A stretch of DNA of 42,276 nt from Bradyrhizobium centrolobii. Its GTDB lineage: Bacteria > Pseudomonadota > Alphaproteobacteria > Rhizobiales > Xanthobacteraceae. Each line of letters opens with the position of its first letter. The stretch's first letter is position 1. The notes under the pieces were generated by a model. It did no database searches and was not told where the DNA came from. It saw only the letters and a list, made by a program, of their open reading frames with translations. Shown here piece by piece: positions 7,585-16,751 of the stretch. The stretch covers positions 1 to 42,276 of the forward strand of contig NZ_LUUB01000102.1 of assembly GCF_001641635.1 (NCBI RefSeq). Reading direction: 5' to 3'. A program made the translations under genes and the position numbers.

Positions 7585-8820
7585 ATGGCGCGCCTGAAAT
7601 TCGGAGCCTTCCTTGCCCCGCATCACCCGATCGGGGAGCATCCGATGCTTCAGTTCCGGCGAGATCTCGACCTGGTCGAGCAACTCGATGCGCTCGGCTA
7701 CGACGAATTCTGGTGCGGCGAGCACCATTCCTCCGGCTGGGAGATGATCGCCTCGCCCGAGATGTTTTTGGCCGCGGCCGGCGAGCGCACCAAGCGCATC
7801 AAGCTCGGCACCGGCGTGGTGTCGCTGCCCTATCATCATCCCTTCAACGTCGCCCAGCGCATGGTGCAGCTCGACCACATGACCGGCGGCCGCGCCATCT
7901 TCGGCTCCGGCCCCGGCGCGCTTGCCTCGGACGCACACACGCTCGGCATCGATCCGATGACCCAGCGCGACCGCCAGGACGAGGCGATCGGCGTGATCCG
8001 CCGGCTCTTCAGCGGCGAGCGCGTCACCGCCAAGAGCGACTGGTTCACCATGAACGATGCCGCGCTCCAGATCCTGCCGCTGCAGGAGGAGATGCCGTTC
8101 GTCGTGGCCTCGCAGATCTCGCCCTCCGGCATGACGCTCGCCGGCAAGTACGGCATCGGCATCATCTCGCTGGGCTCGATGACGACGCAGGGGCTGATGT
8201 CGCTGCAGCAGCAATGGCAGTTCGCCGAAGACGCCGCGAAAAAGCACGGCACCACGGTCAGCCGTGCCGACTGGCGCGTGCTCCTGACCTGGCACATCGC
8301 CGAGACCCGCGAGCAGGCGCGCCGCGAGGCCGGCGCGGGTCTGATGCGCTGGCACAACGAATATAATGTCGGAACGCTGATGCGGCCCGGCCTGACCGCG
8401 TTCTCCTCGCCCGACGAGGCCGTGGACAAGACCGCTTTCGTCGAGGGCGCCGCCTCCACCATCGGCACGCCCGATGATCTCGTCAAAACGATCAAGAACG
8501 TGATGCAGGTGTCAGGCGGCGTCGGCGCCGTGATCGGCTTCGTGCACGACTGGGCCAATCCGGAGAACACGCGCCGCAGCTGGGACCTGGTCGCGCGCTA
8601 CGTGGTGCCGGAGATCAACGGCTATATCGACGGCCTGCGCAAGTCGCAAAAGTTCGTGATCGAGAACCGCGCGATCTTCGAGCGCGCAGGCCAGGCCGTG
8701 ATGGCCAAGATCATGGAGAACGAGAAGGCCGCCGAGGCGCTCAAGGTGACCGGGCCCGGCCGCGTCGCGATTCCGGCCGTGAACGCACCGGATTTGCAGA
8801 AGGAAGCGGCGAAGCGGTAG
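7585..8820 (+). CDS. LLM-class flavin-dependent monooxygenase (limonene monooxygenase-like)
   Basis: This 411-aa luciferase-like TIM-barrel monooxygenase uses reduced flavin and oxygen. It starts MARLKFGAFLAPHHPIGEHP and carries FWCGEHHSSGWE, IKLGTGVVSLPYHHPF and MTGGRAIFGSGPG, all typical of the bacterial-luciferase superfamily. The overall length and the GEHHS motif fit the limonene-monooxygenase/alkanal-monooxygenase subgroup. GGAGAG precedes the ATG by about eight bases. It is followed after 141 bp on the same strand by a cytochrome P450, so both may act on one hydrophobic substrate. Which substrate is unknown. A flavin reductase partner is not in the window. Confidence 0.9.
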   Translation: MARLKFGAFLAPHHPIGEHPMLQFRRDLDLVEQLDALGYDEFWCGEHHSSGWEMIASPEMFLAAAGERTKRIKLGTGVVSLPYHHPFNVAQRMVQLDHMTGGRAIFGSGPGALASDAHTLGIDPMTQRDRQDEAIGVIRRLFSGERVTAKSDWFTMNDAALQILPLQEEMPFVVASQISPSGMTLAGKYGIGIISLGSMTTQGLMSLQQQWQFAEDAAKKHGTTVSRADWRVLLTWHIAETREQARREAGAGLMRWHNEYNVGTLMRPGLTAFSSPDEAVDKTAFVEGAASTIGTPDDLVKTIKNVMQVSGGVGAVIGFVHDWANPENTRRSWDLVARYVVPEINGYIDGLRKSQKFVIENRAIFERAGQAVMAKIMENEKAAEALKVTGPGRVAIPAVNAPDLQKEAAKR

Positions 8821-8961
8821 GCAAGATCGCCGTCACGCGCGTGGCGGCGATCACACATGACAATGGCGGCCTGTGCTATGTTGCTCGCGGCAGCGTGGCG
8901 CGGGCCGCAATAAAGCCGCGGTCGCGCCGTTCCGTTCCGCCCGCCAACCGGAGCACTCGTC

Positions 8962-10340
8962 ATGTCGCTGCAGAACGTCGCCTCGCCTGCGCTCGGCTAC
9001 ACCGCGCCGAGGCGCAACGAGCTGACGCATATCCCCGGCGATGAGGGCTGGCCGATCATCGGCAAGACCTTTCAAGTGCTGGCCGATCCGAAGGGGCATA
9101 TTGAGCGGAACGGCGCCAAATACGGCCTCGTCTACCGCACCCCCATATCTTCGGCGAGACCAACATCGTGCTGCTCGGGCCCGAGGCCAACGAGCTCGTG
9201 CTGTTCGACCAGCAAAAGCTGTTCTCGTCGACCCATGGCTGGAACAAGGTGCTCGGCCTGCTGTTTCCGCGCGGCTTGATGCTGCTCGATTTCGACGAGC
9301 ACCGCCTGCACCGCAAGGCCCTCTCGGTCGCCTTCAAGTCCGGGCCGATGAAATCCTATCTCAGCGATCTCGACCGGGGCATCGCGGCGCGGGTCGCGCA
9401 ATGGAAGGCGAAGCCGGGCGTGATGCAGCTCTATCCGGCGATGAAGCAGCTCACGCTCGATCTTGCCGCGACGTCCTTCCTCGGCGCCGATATCGGGCCG
9501 GAGGTCGCCGAGATCAACCGTGCCTTCGTTGACATGGTGGCGGCCGCCGTCGCGCCGATCCGCCGGCCGCTGCCGGGCACGCAGATGGCGCGCGGCGTGA
9601 GAGGACGCAAACGCATCGTTGCCTATTTCCGCGAGCAGATTCCGCTTCGCCGCGCCAGGCAAGGCGGAGAGGACCTGTTCACCCAGCTCTGCCACGCCAC
9701 CCATGAGGACGGCGCGCTGCTCTCCGAGCAGGACATCATCGACCATATGAGTTTCTTGATGATGGCGGCGCACGACACGCTGACGTCATCGCTCACATCC
9801 TTCATCGGCGAGCTCGCGGCTCACCCCGACTGGCAAAGCAAGTTGCGCGAGGAGGTATCGGCGCTCGGACTTTCCGCCGGCGCACCGACGAGCTTCGATG
9901 ACCTGGGAAAGATGCCGCTGTCGGAAATGGCCTTCAATGAGGCGCTGCGGATCAAGCCGCCGGTCCCCTCGATGCCGCGCCGCGCCATGCGCGATTTCAC
10001 CTTCGGAGGCTTCAGGATCCCCGCCGGCACGGCGATCGGCGTCAATCCGCTCTTTACGCACCACATGAAGGAGATCTGGCCGGAGCCGGATCGCTTCGAT
10101 CCCCTGCGTTTCACCGAGGAAGCGCAGCGCAGCCGCCACCGCTTCGCCTGGGTGCCGTTCGGCGGCGGCGCGCATATGTGCCTCGGCCTGCACTTCGCCC
10201 ACATGCAGGCCAAATGCTTCGCTCGGCATTTCCTGCAAAACATCGAGGTGTCGCTGGAGCCCGGCTACAAGCCGGACTGGCAGATGTGGCCGATCCCGAA
10301 GCCGAAGGATGGGCTGCGGGTGGTGGTGAGGGCGGCGTGA
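8962..10340 (+). pseudogene. Cytochrome P450 with a frameshift near position 9140
   Basis: This is a full-length P450 (about 459 codons) read in two frames. Residues from MSLQNVASPALGYTAPRRNE to YGLVYRT are in the first frame. HIFGETNIVLLGPEANELVL onward is in another. The break is at the CCCCC run 9140-9144. One C added (or two removed) restores the frame. All catalytic marks survive downstream: the I-helix AAHDT, the K-helix ExxR (EALR) and the heme loop FGGGAHMCLG with the axial Cys. GGAG stands before the ATG. It may be a working gene with a sequence error, or a recent pseudogene. The P450 family and redox partner are not identifiable here. Confidence 0.88.
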
Positions 10341-10361
10341 ATTCGCCACACGGACAGTAGA

Positions 10362-10451
10362 TCGTAGGATGGGTAGAGCGAAGCGAAACCCATCACTTCC
10401 GACGCAATCTGCGAAGAAGGTGGGTTTCGCTTCGCTCTACCCACCCTACGA
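10362..10451. repeat. Inverted repeat, family D (copy D1)
   Basis: TCGTAGGATGGGTAGAGCGA on the left pairs with TCGCTCTACCCACCCTACGA on the right across a short unique centre. Similar elements lie at 23731-23823 and 33684-33771. This one fills the gap between the convergent P450 and regR genes and could act as a bidirectional transcript end. Confidence 0.75.
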
Positions 10452-10459
10452 GCCGAACG

Positions 10460-11014
10460 TTACCGCGGCGCGCGCTTCGCCAAAATGCGCTGCAGCGTGC
10501 GGCGGTGCATGTTGAGGCGGCGCGCGGTTTCCGAGACGTTGCGGTTGCACATCTCGTAGATGCGCTGGATGTGCTCCCAGCGAACGCGGTCGGCCGACAT
10601 CGGATTCGCCGGCAGCTCTGACTTTTCCGTGCCGGTCGAAAGCAGCGCGGCGACGACGTCGTCGGCATCGGCGGGCTTGGAGAGATAGTCGATCGCGCCC
10701 ATCTTCACCGCGGTCACGGCGGTGGCGATGTTGCCGTAGCCGGTGAGCACTATCGCGCGTGCGTCGGGCCGCTTCTTCTTCAGCGCGGAGACCACGTCGA
10801 GACCGTTGCCGTCGCCGAGCCGGAGGTCGACCACTGCGAACGCGGGCGCTGCCTTTCCGATCTGCGCCAAGCCGTCGGACACGGTGTCACACGACGTCAC
10901 CGTAAATCCGCGCGTCTCCATGGCACGCGACAGCCGCTCCAGAAACGGCTTGTCGTCCTCCACGATGAGAAGCGAGCGGTCGGTCTGTTCATCCAGTTCG
11001 GCGATGGCGTTCAA
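10460..11014 (-). CDS. regR: Redox response regulator RegR (ActR/RegA/PrrA family)
   Basis: This 184-aa response regulator has a receiver domain (phospho-acceptor D63 in VVDLRLG, acidic pocket E19/D20/D21, and the conserved LTGYG and K of SKPAD) and a short Fis-type helix-turn-helix. The C-terminal HTH reads NVSETARRLNMHRRTLQRIL, almost invariant in the ActR/RegA/PrrA/RegR group. In Bradyrhizobium, RegR activates nifA and denitrification genes at low oxygen. It is downstream of its sensor kinase in the same direction with a 103-bp gap, so the pair is most likely one operon. Confidence 0.95.
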   Translation of the reverse strand: MNAIAELDEQTDRSLLIVEDDKPFLERLSRAMETRGFTVTSCDTVSDGLAQIGKAAPAFAVVDLRLGDGNGLDVVSALKKKRPDARAIVLTGYGNIATAVTAVKMGAIDYLSKPADADDVVAALLSTGTEKSELPANPMSADRVRWEHIQRIYEMCNRNVSETARRLNMHRRTLQRILAKRAPR

Positions 11015-11117
11015 GGTTTTGTCCTCTCTCCAGCGCGTCTACATATGGCGTCGCAATCAGGCAGTGCCAAGGCCGCCGATGGTCGATCGGCGGTCCTGTG
11101 CGACGCAAGGTCGCGGT

Positions 11118-12440
11118 CTATCCTATTGTTTCTTCAAACGTCTCGATAGCCTCAAAACGCTGCCTCGGCCACGCAATGTGCACCACTGCGCCGTGTTCCG
11201 GAAAGGTCCGATTGGTAAACGAGACCTTGGCGCCGGTGCGTTCGAGCAGGGTGCGCGCGATGAACACGCCAAGTCCGAGGCCGCGGCGCTCGCCGCCGAT
11301 GTCATCCTGGGTGCGGCGCCGCGACAGATAGGGCTCGCCGATCCGGTTGAGGATGTCGGGCGGAATCCCGGGGCCGTCGTCGGAGATCACGAGCTCGATC
11401 GTCTCCTTATTCCACCAGGCATTCACCTCGACCGTGGTGTGAGCGAAGTCGACGGCATTCTCGACGATGTTGCCGACACCATAGAGGATTGCCGGATTGC
11501 GTGAGCCGACGGGCTCGGCCACGGCGGCAACCGCGATCCGCACTTTGATCGCGACGCCGAAATCGCGGTGCGGCGCCACCACCTCCTCGATCAGCTCCGA
11601 CAATTTCATGCGGTCGAATGGTGCGCCGGTGGAGGAGAGCTGGGTGATCTTGCTCAAAATGTCGCGGCAGCGCTGCGTCTGCTCGCGCAAGGTTTTGAGA
11701 TCGGCGGCAAAGCCCGGATCCTTCACCGTCTTTTCCAGTTCGCGCGAGATCAGGAAGATCGTCGCGAGCGGCGTGCCGAGCTCGTGCGCGGCGGCCGCAG
11801 CCAATCCGTCGAGCTGGGTCAGATGCTGCTCGCGCGTCAGCACCAGTTCGGTTGCAGCCAGCGCATCGGCAAGCTTCCGTGCCTCCTCGGTCACCTGGAA
11901 GGAGTAGAGGCTGGTGACGCCGATCGCGAGCACGATCGAGAGCCAGACGCCGACCAGGTAGATCGGCGGCAGCACCAGGGGATCGCCGGAGTCCCAGGGC
12001 AGCGGCAGATGGAAGAAGAACAGGATCGAGGCGCAGGCAACGGCAAGCAATCCAAGTCCGAAGGTGAGGCGAGCCGGCAGCGCCGTGGCCGAGATCAGCA
12101 CGGGGGCAAGGAACAGAAACGAGAACGGGTTCTGCAATCCGCCGGTGAAGAAGAGGAGGCCGGCCAGTTCCACGATGTTCAGGGCCAGCAGTGCTGCTGC
12201 GTGAACCGGCTGCAGCCGCTGCATCGGATTGACCGCGGTCTGGAGCGCCAGGTTGAGCGTCGCCGACAGGGCGATGATGCTGACGCAGGGGATGATCTCG
12301 ACGTTGAATTCCAGCCCCTGCGCTACGATGAAGATCGCGGCGAGCTGGCCAAGCACCGCGAGCCAGCGCAGCCGCAGGATCGTATCCAGGCGGATATGTC
12401 GCTGCGCGTGGCGAAAGTCGGAATCGGCAGTCTCGGTCAT
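11118..12440 (-). CDS. regS: Redox sensor histidine kinase RegS (RegB/PrrB/ActS family)
   Basis: This 440-aa membrane kinase has about six hydrophobic segments in residues 25-180, the RegB-type ubiquinone-linked motif GGLQNPF (100-106), the H-box AAAAHELGTPLATI with phospho-acceptor H219, Cys258 in QRCRDIL (the position of the redox cysteine in RegB-like kinases), and the ATP-binding boxes GNIVENAVDFA, SDDGPGIPP and GLGLGVFIA. The ATG at 12440 is used. A TTG three codons upstream (12449) would also work, and neither has a strong ribosome-binding site. It phosphorylates RegR, encoded next. The substrate-quinone role is known for the family and is not tested here. Confidence 0.94.
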   Translation of the reverse strand: MTETADSDFRHAQRHIRLDTILRLRWLAVLGQLAAIFIVAQGLEFNVEIIPCVSIIALSATLNLALQTAVNPMQRLQPVHAAALLALNIVELAGLLFFTGGLQNPFSFLFLAPVLISATALPARLTFGLGLLAVACASILFFFHLPLPWDSGDPLVLPPIYLVGVWLSIVLAIGVTSLYSFQVTEEARKLADALAATELVLTREQHLTQLDGLAAAAAHELGTPLATIFLISRELEKTVKDPGFAADLKTLREQTQRCRDILSKITQLSSTGAPFDRMKLSELIEEVVAPHRDFGVAIKVRIAVAAVAEPVGSRNPAILYGVGNIVENAVDFAHTTVEVNAWWNKETIELVISDDGPGIPPDILNRIGEPYLSRRRTQDDIGGERRGLGLGVFIARTLLERTGAKVSFTNRTFPEHGAVVHIAWPRQRFEAIETFEETIG

Positions 12441-12564
12441 CTCGGCCAATCTAACGATGCGCGGGCCCGATCACAAACTGGCCGGCTCGCGCATTCCATC
12501 CGGTTACAAGCCCCCTACATCAAGCCTTGCGCTCGACCGCGCAATAGCCGAAGAACGGCCCAGC

Positions 12565-13371
12565 ATGACCGGGAATGACAATGCTTCAAGCCGGCCGACT
12601 GTCGCGGATGGCGCGCCGTCCGCGGCGATCACGGTCGACCGTCTCGTCAAGGTCTACAAGCAGACCCGCGCCGTCGACGACATCTCCTTCTCGCTTGCTC
12701 GCGGCAGCATCACCGGACTCCTGGGCGGCAACGGCGCCGGCAAGACCACCACCATCGCCATGATCATGGGCCTGGTGCTGCCGACCTCCGGTCGCGTGCG
12801 CGTGCTCGGCCACGCCATGCCCGAAGAAAGCGCCGAGGTATTGGGGCGGATGAATTTCGAGAGCCCCTATGTCGATATGCCGATGCGACTCACCGTGCGG
12901 CAGAACCTTACCATCTTCGGCAAGCTTTATGCGGTGAAGAACCTGTCCGACCGCATCGCCATGCTGGCCGAGGATCTCGATCTCACCGACTTCATCGATC
13001 GCGCCAACGGCAAGCTGTCCGCCGGGCAGAAGACCCGCGTCGCGCTCGCCAAGGCGCTGATCAATCAGCCGGAGCTGCTGCTGCTGGACGAGCCGACCGC
13101 CTCGCTCGACCCCGACACCGCCGACTGGGTTCGGGCGCATCTTGAGCGCTACCGGAAGGACAACAACGCCACGATCCTGCTCGCCTCGCACAACATGCTC
13201 GAGGTCGAGCGGCTCTGCGACCGCGTCATCATCATGAAGCGCGGCCGGATCGAGGACGACGACACGCCCGATGCCATCATGACCCGCTATAATCGCTCCA
13301 CGCTGGAGGAGGTGTTTCTGGACGTCGCGCGCGGCCGGGTGAACGGCCTCCGGGAGGAGGCGGCGCGATGA
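12565..13371 (+). CDS. ABC transporter ATP-binding protein (ABC-2 export type)
   Basis: This 268-aa ATPase carries Walker A (GGNGAGKTTT, about 54-63), signature LSAGQKTRVALAKAL, Walker B LLLLDEPTASLDP and the switch SHNMLEVERL. A C-terminal tail YNRSTLEEVFLDVARG is typical of ABC-2/DrrA/NodI-like exporters. The start at 12565 (MTGNDNASS) is chosen because the open frame continuing upstream to 12229 runs into the divergent regS gene and is not conserved-looking. The stop codon overlaps the permease start (ATGA at 13368-13371), so the two are translationally coupled. The exported substrate is unknown. Confidence 0.9.
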   Translation: MTGNDNASSRPTVADGAPSAAITVDRLVKVYKQTRAVDDISFSLARGSITGLLGGNGAGKTTTIAMIMGLVLPTSGRVRVLGHAMPEESAEVLGRMNFESPYVDMPMRLTVRQNLTIFGKLYAVKNLSDRIAMLAEDLDLTDFIDRANGKLSAGQKTRVALAKALINQPELLLLDEPTASLDPDTADWVRAHLERYRKDNNATILLASHNMLEVERLCDRVIIMKRGRIEDDDTPDAIMTRYNRSTLEEVFLDVARGRVNGLREEAAR

Positions 13372-14186
13372 GCTCGCTCGCGCTTCACCGCGGCCTGTCG
13401 ATGCAACGCATCGGCGCGATGATCCTGCGCTACTGGTACCTGCTGCTGTCGTCCTGGCCGCGGCTCCTGGAGCTGCTGTACTGGCCGGCGCTCCAGGTCA
13501 TCACCTGGGGTTTCCTCCAGCTCTATATCGCGCAGAATGCGAACTTCTTCGCGCGCGCGGGGGGCACCCTGATCGGCGCCGTCATCCTTTGGGACATTTT
13601 GTTCCGCGGGCAGCTCGGCTTCTCCATCTCCTTCCTGGAGGAGATGTGGGCGCGCAATCTCGGTAACCTCATGATGAGCCCGCTGAAGCCGATCGAGTTT
13701 CTGCTCGCGCTCATGATCATGAGCCTGATCCGGCTCGCGATCGGCGTCATTCCGATGACGCTGCTCGCGCTGTTCCTGTTTCAGTTCAATGTCTACAGCC
13801 TCGGCCTGCCGCTGATCGCCTTCTTCTGCAACCTGATCTTCACGAGCTGGGCGGTCGGCATCTTCGTCTCCGGCCTGGTCCTGCGGAACGGGTTAGGGGC
13901 CGAGAGCATCGTCTGGACCCTGATGTTCGGGATCATGCCGCTCGCCTGCGTCTATTATCCCGTCAGCGTGCTGCCGGTCTGGCTGCAATACGTCGCCTGG
14001 TCGCTGCCGCCGACCTATGTATTCGAGGGGATGCGGGCGCTCCTGATCGAGGGCACCTTCCGGACCGACCTGATGCTGCATGCGCTGGCGATCAACGCCT
14101 GCCTTCTGGTGGCATCTTTTGGGGCATTTCTTGCCCTTTTGCGCAGCGCCAGGAAGCACGGTTCGCTGCTCTCGGCCGGTGAATGA
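13368..14186 (+). CDS. ABC-2 type transporter permease
   Basis: This 272-aa membrane protein has about six transmembrane segments and the ABC-2 permease hallmark LPPTYVFEGMRALLIEG in the last third. It forms the channel for the ATPase encoded immediately upstream, with which it overlaps by four bases. Its size and pairing resemble drug, polysaccharide or lipo-oligosaccharide (NodJ-like) exporters. Nothing nearby identifies the cargo. The last 30 residues are a hydrophobic helix and a short basic tail. Confidence 0.9.
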   Translation: MSSLALHRGLSMQRIGAMILRYWYLLLSSWPRLLELLYWPALQVITWGFLQLYIAQNANFFARAGGTLIGAVILWDILFRGQLGFSISFLEEMWARNLGNLMMSPLKPIEFLLALMIMSLIRLAIGVIPMTLLALFLFQFNVYSLGLPLIAFFCNLIFTSWAVGIFVSGLVLRNGLGAESIVWTLMFGIMPLACVYYPVSVLPVWLQYVAWSLPPTYVFEGMRALLIEGTFRTDLMLHALAINACLLVASFGAFLALLRSARKHGSLLSAGE

Positions 14187-14252
14187 TGTAACTTTCTCGT
14201 GGATTCAGGCTGATTTGGTCGTTCCGGCTACGTAGATGTACGGAAGCATGCA

Positions 14253-14281
14253 TTGACGCAATATTACGCATTCGGCAGTAT
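14253..14281 (+). promoter_or_regulatory. Possible sigma-70-type promoter for phaZ
   Basis: TTGACG at 14253-14258 is followed after 17 bases by CAGTAT (14276-14281), about 25 bases before the coding region. The -10 box is weak, so this is a suggestion only. Confidence 0.3.
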
Positions 14282-14307
14282 GCTGCGATGCGAAGAGGAA
14301 CATGACG

Positions 14308-15636
14308 ATGCCCATTGGTGAGTTTGGCGGCGCACCTCCCCTGGCGACCGAAGGCAGTCCGGTCCTGACGACGCCGATGTACTGGATGTACGAGATGGCG
14401 CACGCCTCTCTCAATCCGGCGCGTGCCGTCACCGACGCCACCAAGATCCTGTTTCAGAATCCCATGAACCCCTGGGCGCACACCGAGGTCGGTAAATCGG
14501 TGGCTGCGGCCTGCGAACTGTTCGAGCGCACCACGCGCCGCTACGGCAAGCCGGAATGGGGCATCGACGACACCGAGGTCAACGGCATCCGCGTCCCCGT
14601 CGAGATCCGCCCGGTCTGGGAAAAGCCGTTCTGCAAGCTGCTCTATTTCGATCGCAAGTTCACCCGCCCGCTGCGCAGCCCGCAGCCGCGCGTGCTGATC
14701 GTTGCGCCGATGTCCGGCCACTATGCGACGTTGCTCCGCGGCACGGTCGAAGCTTTCCTGCCGGCGCATGAAGTCTACATCACCGACTGGGCCGACGCCC
14801 GCATGGTGCCGCTCAGCGAAGGCCGCTTCGATCTCGACGACTATATCGACTACGTCATCGAGATGCTGCACGTCCTCGGCGGCAACACCCATGTGATGGC
14901 GGTTTGCCAGCCTTCGGTTCCCGTCGTCGCAGCTGTCTCGATCATGGAAGCGCGGCGCGACCCGTTCGTGCCGACCTCGATGACGCTGATGGGCGGCCCG
15001 ATCGATACCCGCCGCAATCCGACCGCGGTTAACAAGGTCGCCCAGGAGCGCGGCATCGACTGGTTCCGCAACACCGTCATCACCAAGGTGCCGTTCCCGC
15101 ATCCGGGCATGATGCGCGACGTCTATCCGGGATTCCTGCAGCTCAACGGCTTCATCAGCATGAATCTCGACCGGCACATGGATGCGCACAAGCGGCTCTT
15201 CGCCAATCTGGTGAAGGGCGACGGCGACCTCGTCGACAAGCATCGCGACTTCTACGACGAATATCTCGCGGTGATGGACCTCCCGGCCGAGTATTATCTC
15301 CAGACGGTCGACACCGTGTTCGTGAAGCACGCCTTGCCGAAGGGCGAGATGACCCATCGTGGAACACGCGTCGATCCCTCGAAGATCACGCGTGTCGCGT
15401 TGATGACGGTCGAAGGCGAGAAGGACGACATCTCCGGTCTCGGTCAGACTGAAGCAACGCACGGATTGTGCAGCTCGATTCCCGATCATCGCCGCGTTCA
15501 TTACGTCCAGAAGGGCGTCGGACATTACGGTGTGTTCAACGGTTCGCGATTCAAGTCGGAAATCATGCCGCGGATTCATGACTTCATGGTCTCGGCCGCA
15601 AATCCGAAGGCAGCGTTGGCTCTCGCTGCCGAATAG
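14308..15636 (+). CDS. phaZ: Intracellular polyhydroxyalkanoate depolymerase PhaZ
   Basis: This 442-aa PHA granule depolymerase has the alpha/beta-hydrolase fold with a cysteine nucleophile. Visible marks are the start MPIGEFGGAPP, the region LIVAPMSGHYATLLRGTVE, the nucleophile motif VCQPSVP (Cys200), the acid in VEGEKDDISG and the histidine in GVGHYGVFNG. These correspond to the Cys-Asp-His triad of Ralstonia PhaZa1-type enzymes. It mobilises stored poly-3-hydroxybutyrate in the cytoplasm. AGAGGA at 14294-14299 sits eight bases before the ATG at 14308. The ATG at 14302 is only two bases away, so 14308 is preferred. Confidence 0.93.
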   Translation: MPIGEFGGAPPLATEGSPVLTTPMYWMYEMAHASLNPARAVTDATKILFQNPMNPWAHTEVGKSVAAACELFERTTRRYGKPEWGIDDTEVNGIRVPVEIRPVWEKPFCKLLYFDRKFTRPLRSPQPRVLIVAPMSGHYATLLRGTVEAFLPAHEVYITDWADARMVPLSEGRFDLDDYIDYVIEMLHVLGGNTHVMAVCQPSVPVVAAVSIMEARRDPFVPTSMTLMGGPIDTRRNPTAVNKVAQERGIDWFRNTVITKVPFPHPGMMRDVYPGFLQLNGFISMNLDRHMDAHKRLFANLVKGDGDLVDKHRDFYDEYLAVMDLPAEYYLQTVDTVFVKHALPKGEMTHRGTRVDPSKITRVALMTVEGEKDDISGLGQTEATHGLCSSIPDHRRVHYVQKGVGHYGVFNGSRFKSEIMPRIHDFMVSAANPKAALALAAE

Positions 15637-15667
15637 GCCGCGTTTTTCGGCTTTCCCGCTGGAAATT

Positions 15668-15843
15668 CGACCCCTTTTGGAGGGGTCGACAGGGGCGAGT
15701 TCCCGCCAGATTCGCGGTATTTGGATAGCTTTATAGGAGTGAGTCTTCCCTCAGCTCTTGGGGAGGCTGCATGCGCCAGGCGGGGGCGAAAAATTGGGGT
15801 TCCAACCCCAGTCTGTAGGGTCTCCCGGACGCCAGACCCCTGT
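15668..15843. ncRNA. Possible structured RNA between phaZ and the metallopeptidase gene
   Basis: This 302-bp gap (15637-15938) holds dense secondary structure. A hairpin CGACCCC/GGGGTCG lies at 15668-15688, a long-range pair ACAGGGG (15689-15695) with CCCCTGT (15837-15843), a hairpin TGGGGTTCCAACCCCA at 15795-15810, and GGGTCT/AGACCC around 15818-15839. The enclosed span of about 155 nt has the size and closed-stem layout of a small regulatory RNA such as 6S. It does not resemble the intergenic repeat families seen elsewhere. The strand and identity are unknown. The first hairpin lacks a T-run, so it is not a classic terminator. Confidence 0.35.
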
Positions 15844-15938
15844 ATATTGGGCAAATGATTTGTTTTTGCGCCGAGCGCTTTCCCTGGCGGCGGTTATGGC
15901 AGAATCCGGGCGAACTCCTCCTCCCCGGACTGACAGAC

Positions 15939-16694
15939 ATGGCCACTCGCGCTCTCCTCTATCGGCGGCCCCACGAACCAAAGACCCTAGTGATCACCCA
16001 CGGATCGCAATTTTTTGCGATCCGACTGCGCCGGCACCGCCGCGCGCGCCGCTACACGCTCAGAATTCATCCGAGCGATCGCGAAGCCATCCTCACCATG
16101 CCGCCGCGGGGCACGCTCGTCGAAGCGAAAGACTTCGCGCAGCGCCACGGCGCGTGGATCGCGGCGCGTCTCGGTCGCCTGCCGAAGGCAGCGCCCTTCC
16201 AAGCGGGCACAGTGATACCGCTTCGCGGCGTTCCCCATCGCATCGTGCATCGGGCCGGCATCCGCGGGACGGTGTGGACCGAGGTGCGCGATAGCGGCGA
16301 GCGCATTCTTTGTGTCGCCGGCGGCTTCGAGCATATCGATCGCCGCGTCCACGACTTCCTCAAGCGCGAGGCGCGCCACGATCTCCAGAGCTCGGCGGAA
16401 GCCTATGCCGCCGAGCTTGGCGTCAGGGTCAAGCGGCTCTCGATCCGCGATCAATCGAGCCGCTGGGGCTCCTGCACCTCGGCGGGCTCGTTGTCGTTCT
16501 CCTGGCGCCTGATCCTCGCGCCGCCCTACGTGCTCGACTATCTCGCCGCTCACGAAGTTGCCCATCTCGTCGAGATGAACCACTCGGCGCGGTTCTGGCG
16601 CGTCTGCGCCAGGATCTGTCCATCCGTCGAGCGCGCCAAGAAGTGGCTCGATACCCACGGCAACGATCTGCACCGGTATGGGATCGACGATTAG
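15939..16694 (+). CDS. YgjP-like (DUF45) M48-family metallopeptidase
   Basis: This 251-aa protein of the YgjP/WLM-like zinc metalloprotease family has the metal site HEVAH (H205, E206, H209) with MNHSARFW following (H215), and the family motif SSRWGSC (173-179). The N-terminal half has the beta-rich RLRRHRRARRYTLRIHP region typical of the family. The biological role of these cytoplasmic proteins is not settled. Some relatives have been tested as nucleotide pyrophosphatases. The ATG at 15939 is chosen because similarity begins there. The ATG at 15855 would add 28 residues and overlap the structured intergenic region. Confidence 0.85.
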   Translation: MATRALLYRRPHEPKTLVITHGSQFFAIRLRRHRRARRYTLRIHPSDREAILTMPPRGTLVEAKDFAQRHGAWIAARLGRLPKAAPFQAGTVIPLRGVPHRIVHRAGIRGTVWTEVRDSGERILCVAGGFEHIDRRVHDFLKREARHDLQSSAEAYAAELGVRVKRLSIRDQSSRWGSCTSAGSLSFSWRLILAPPYVLDYLAAHEVAHLVEMNHSARFWRVCARICPSVERAKKWLDTHGNDLHRYGIDD

Positions 16695-16751
16695 GCGAGG
16701 TCAGCGGAGGCATCGGCGCCGCTTAGGCCCCGTTGCCAGCCCAGCAAACAC

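Noticed and set aside
14092..15579. 495-codon open frame antisense to phaZ
   Set aside because: The PhaZ frame carries the catalytic residues and a ribosome-binding site. This one does not.
15668..15688. Rho-independent terminator of phaZ
   Set aside because: A good stem but no U-run follows, and it lies within a larger predicted structure.
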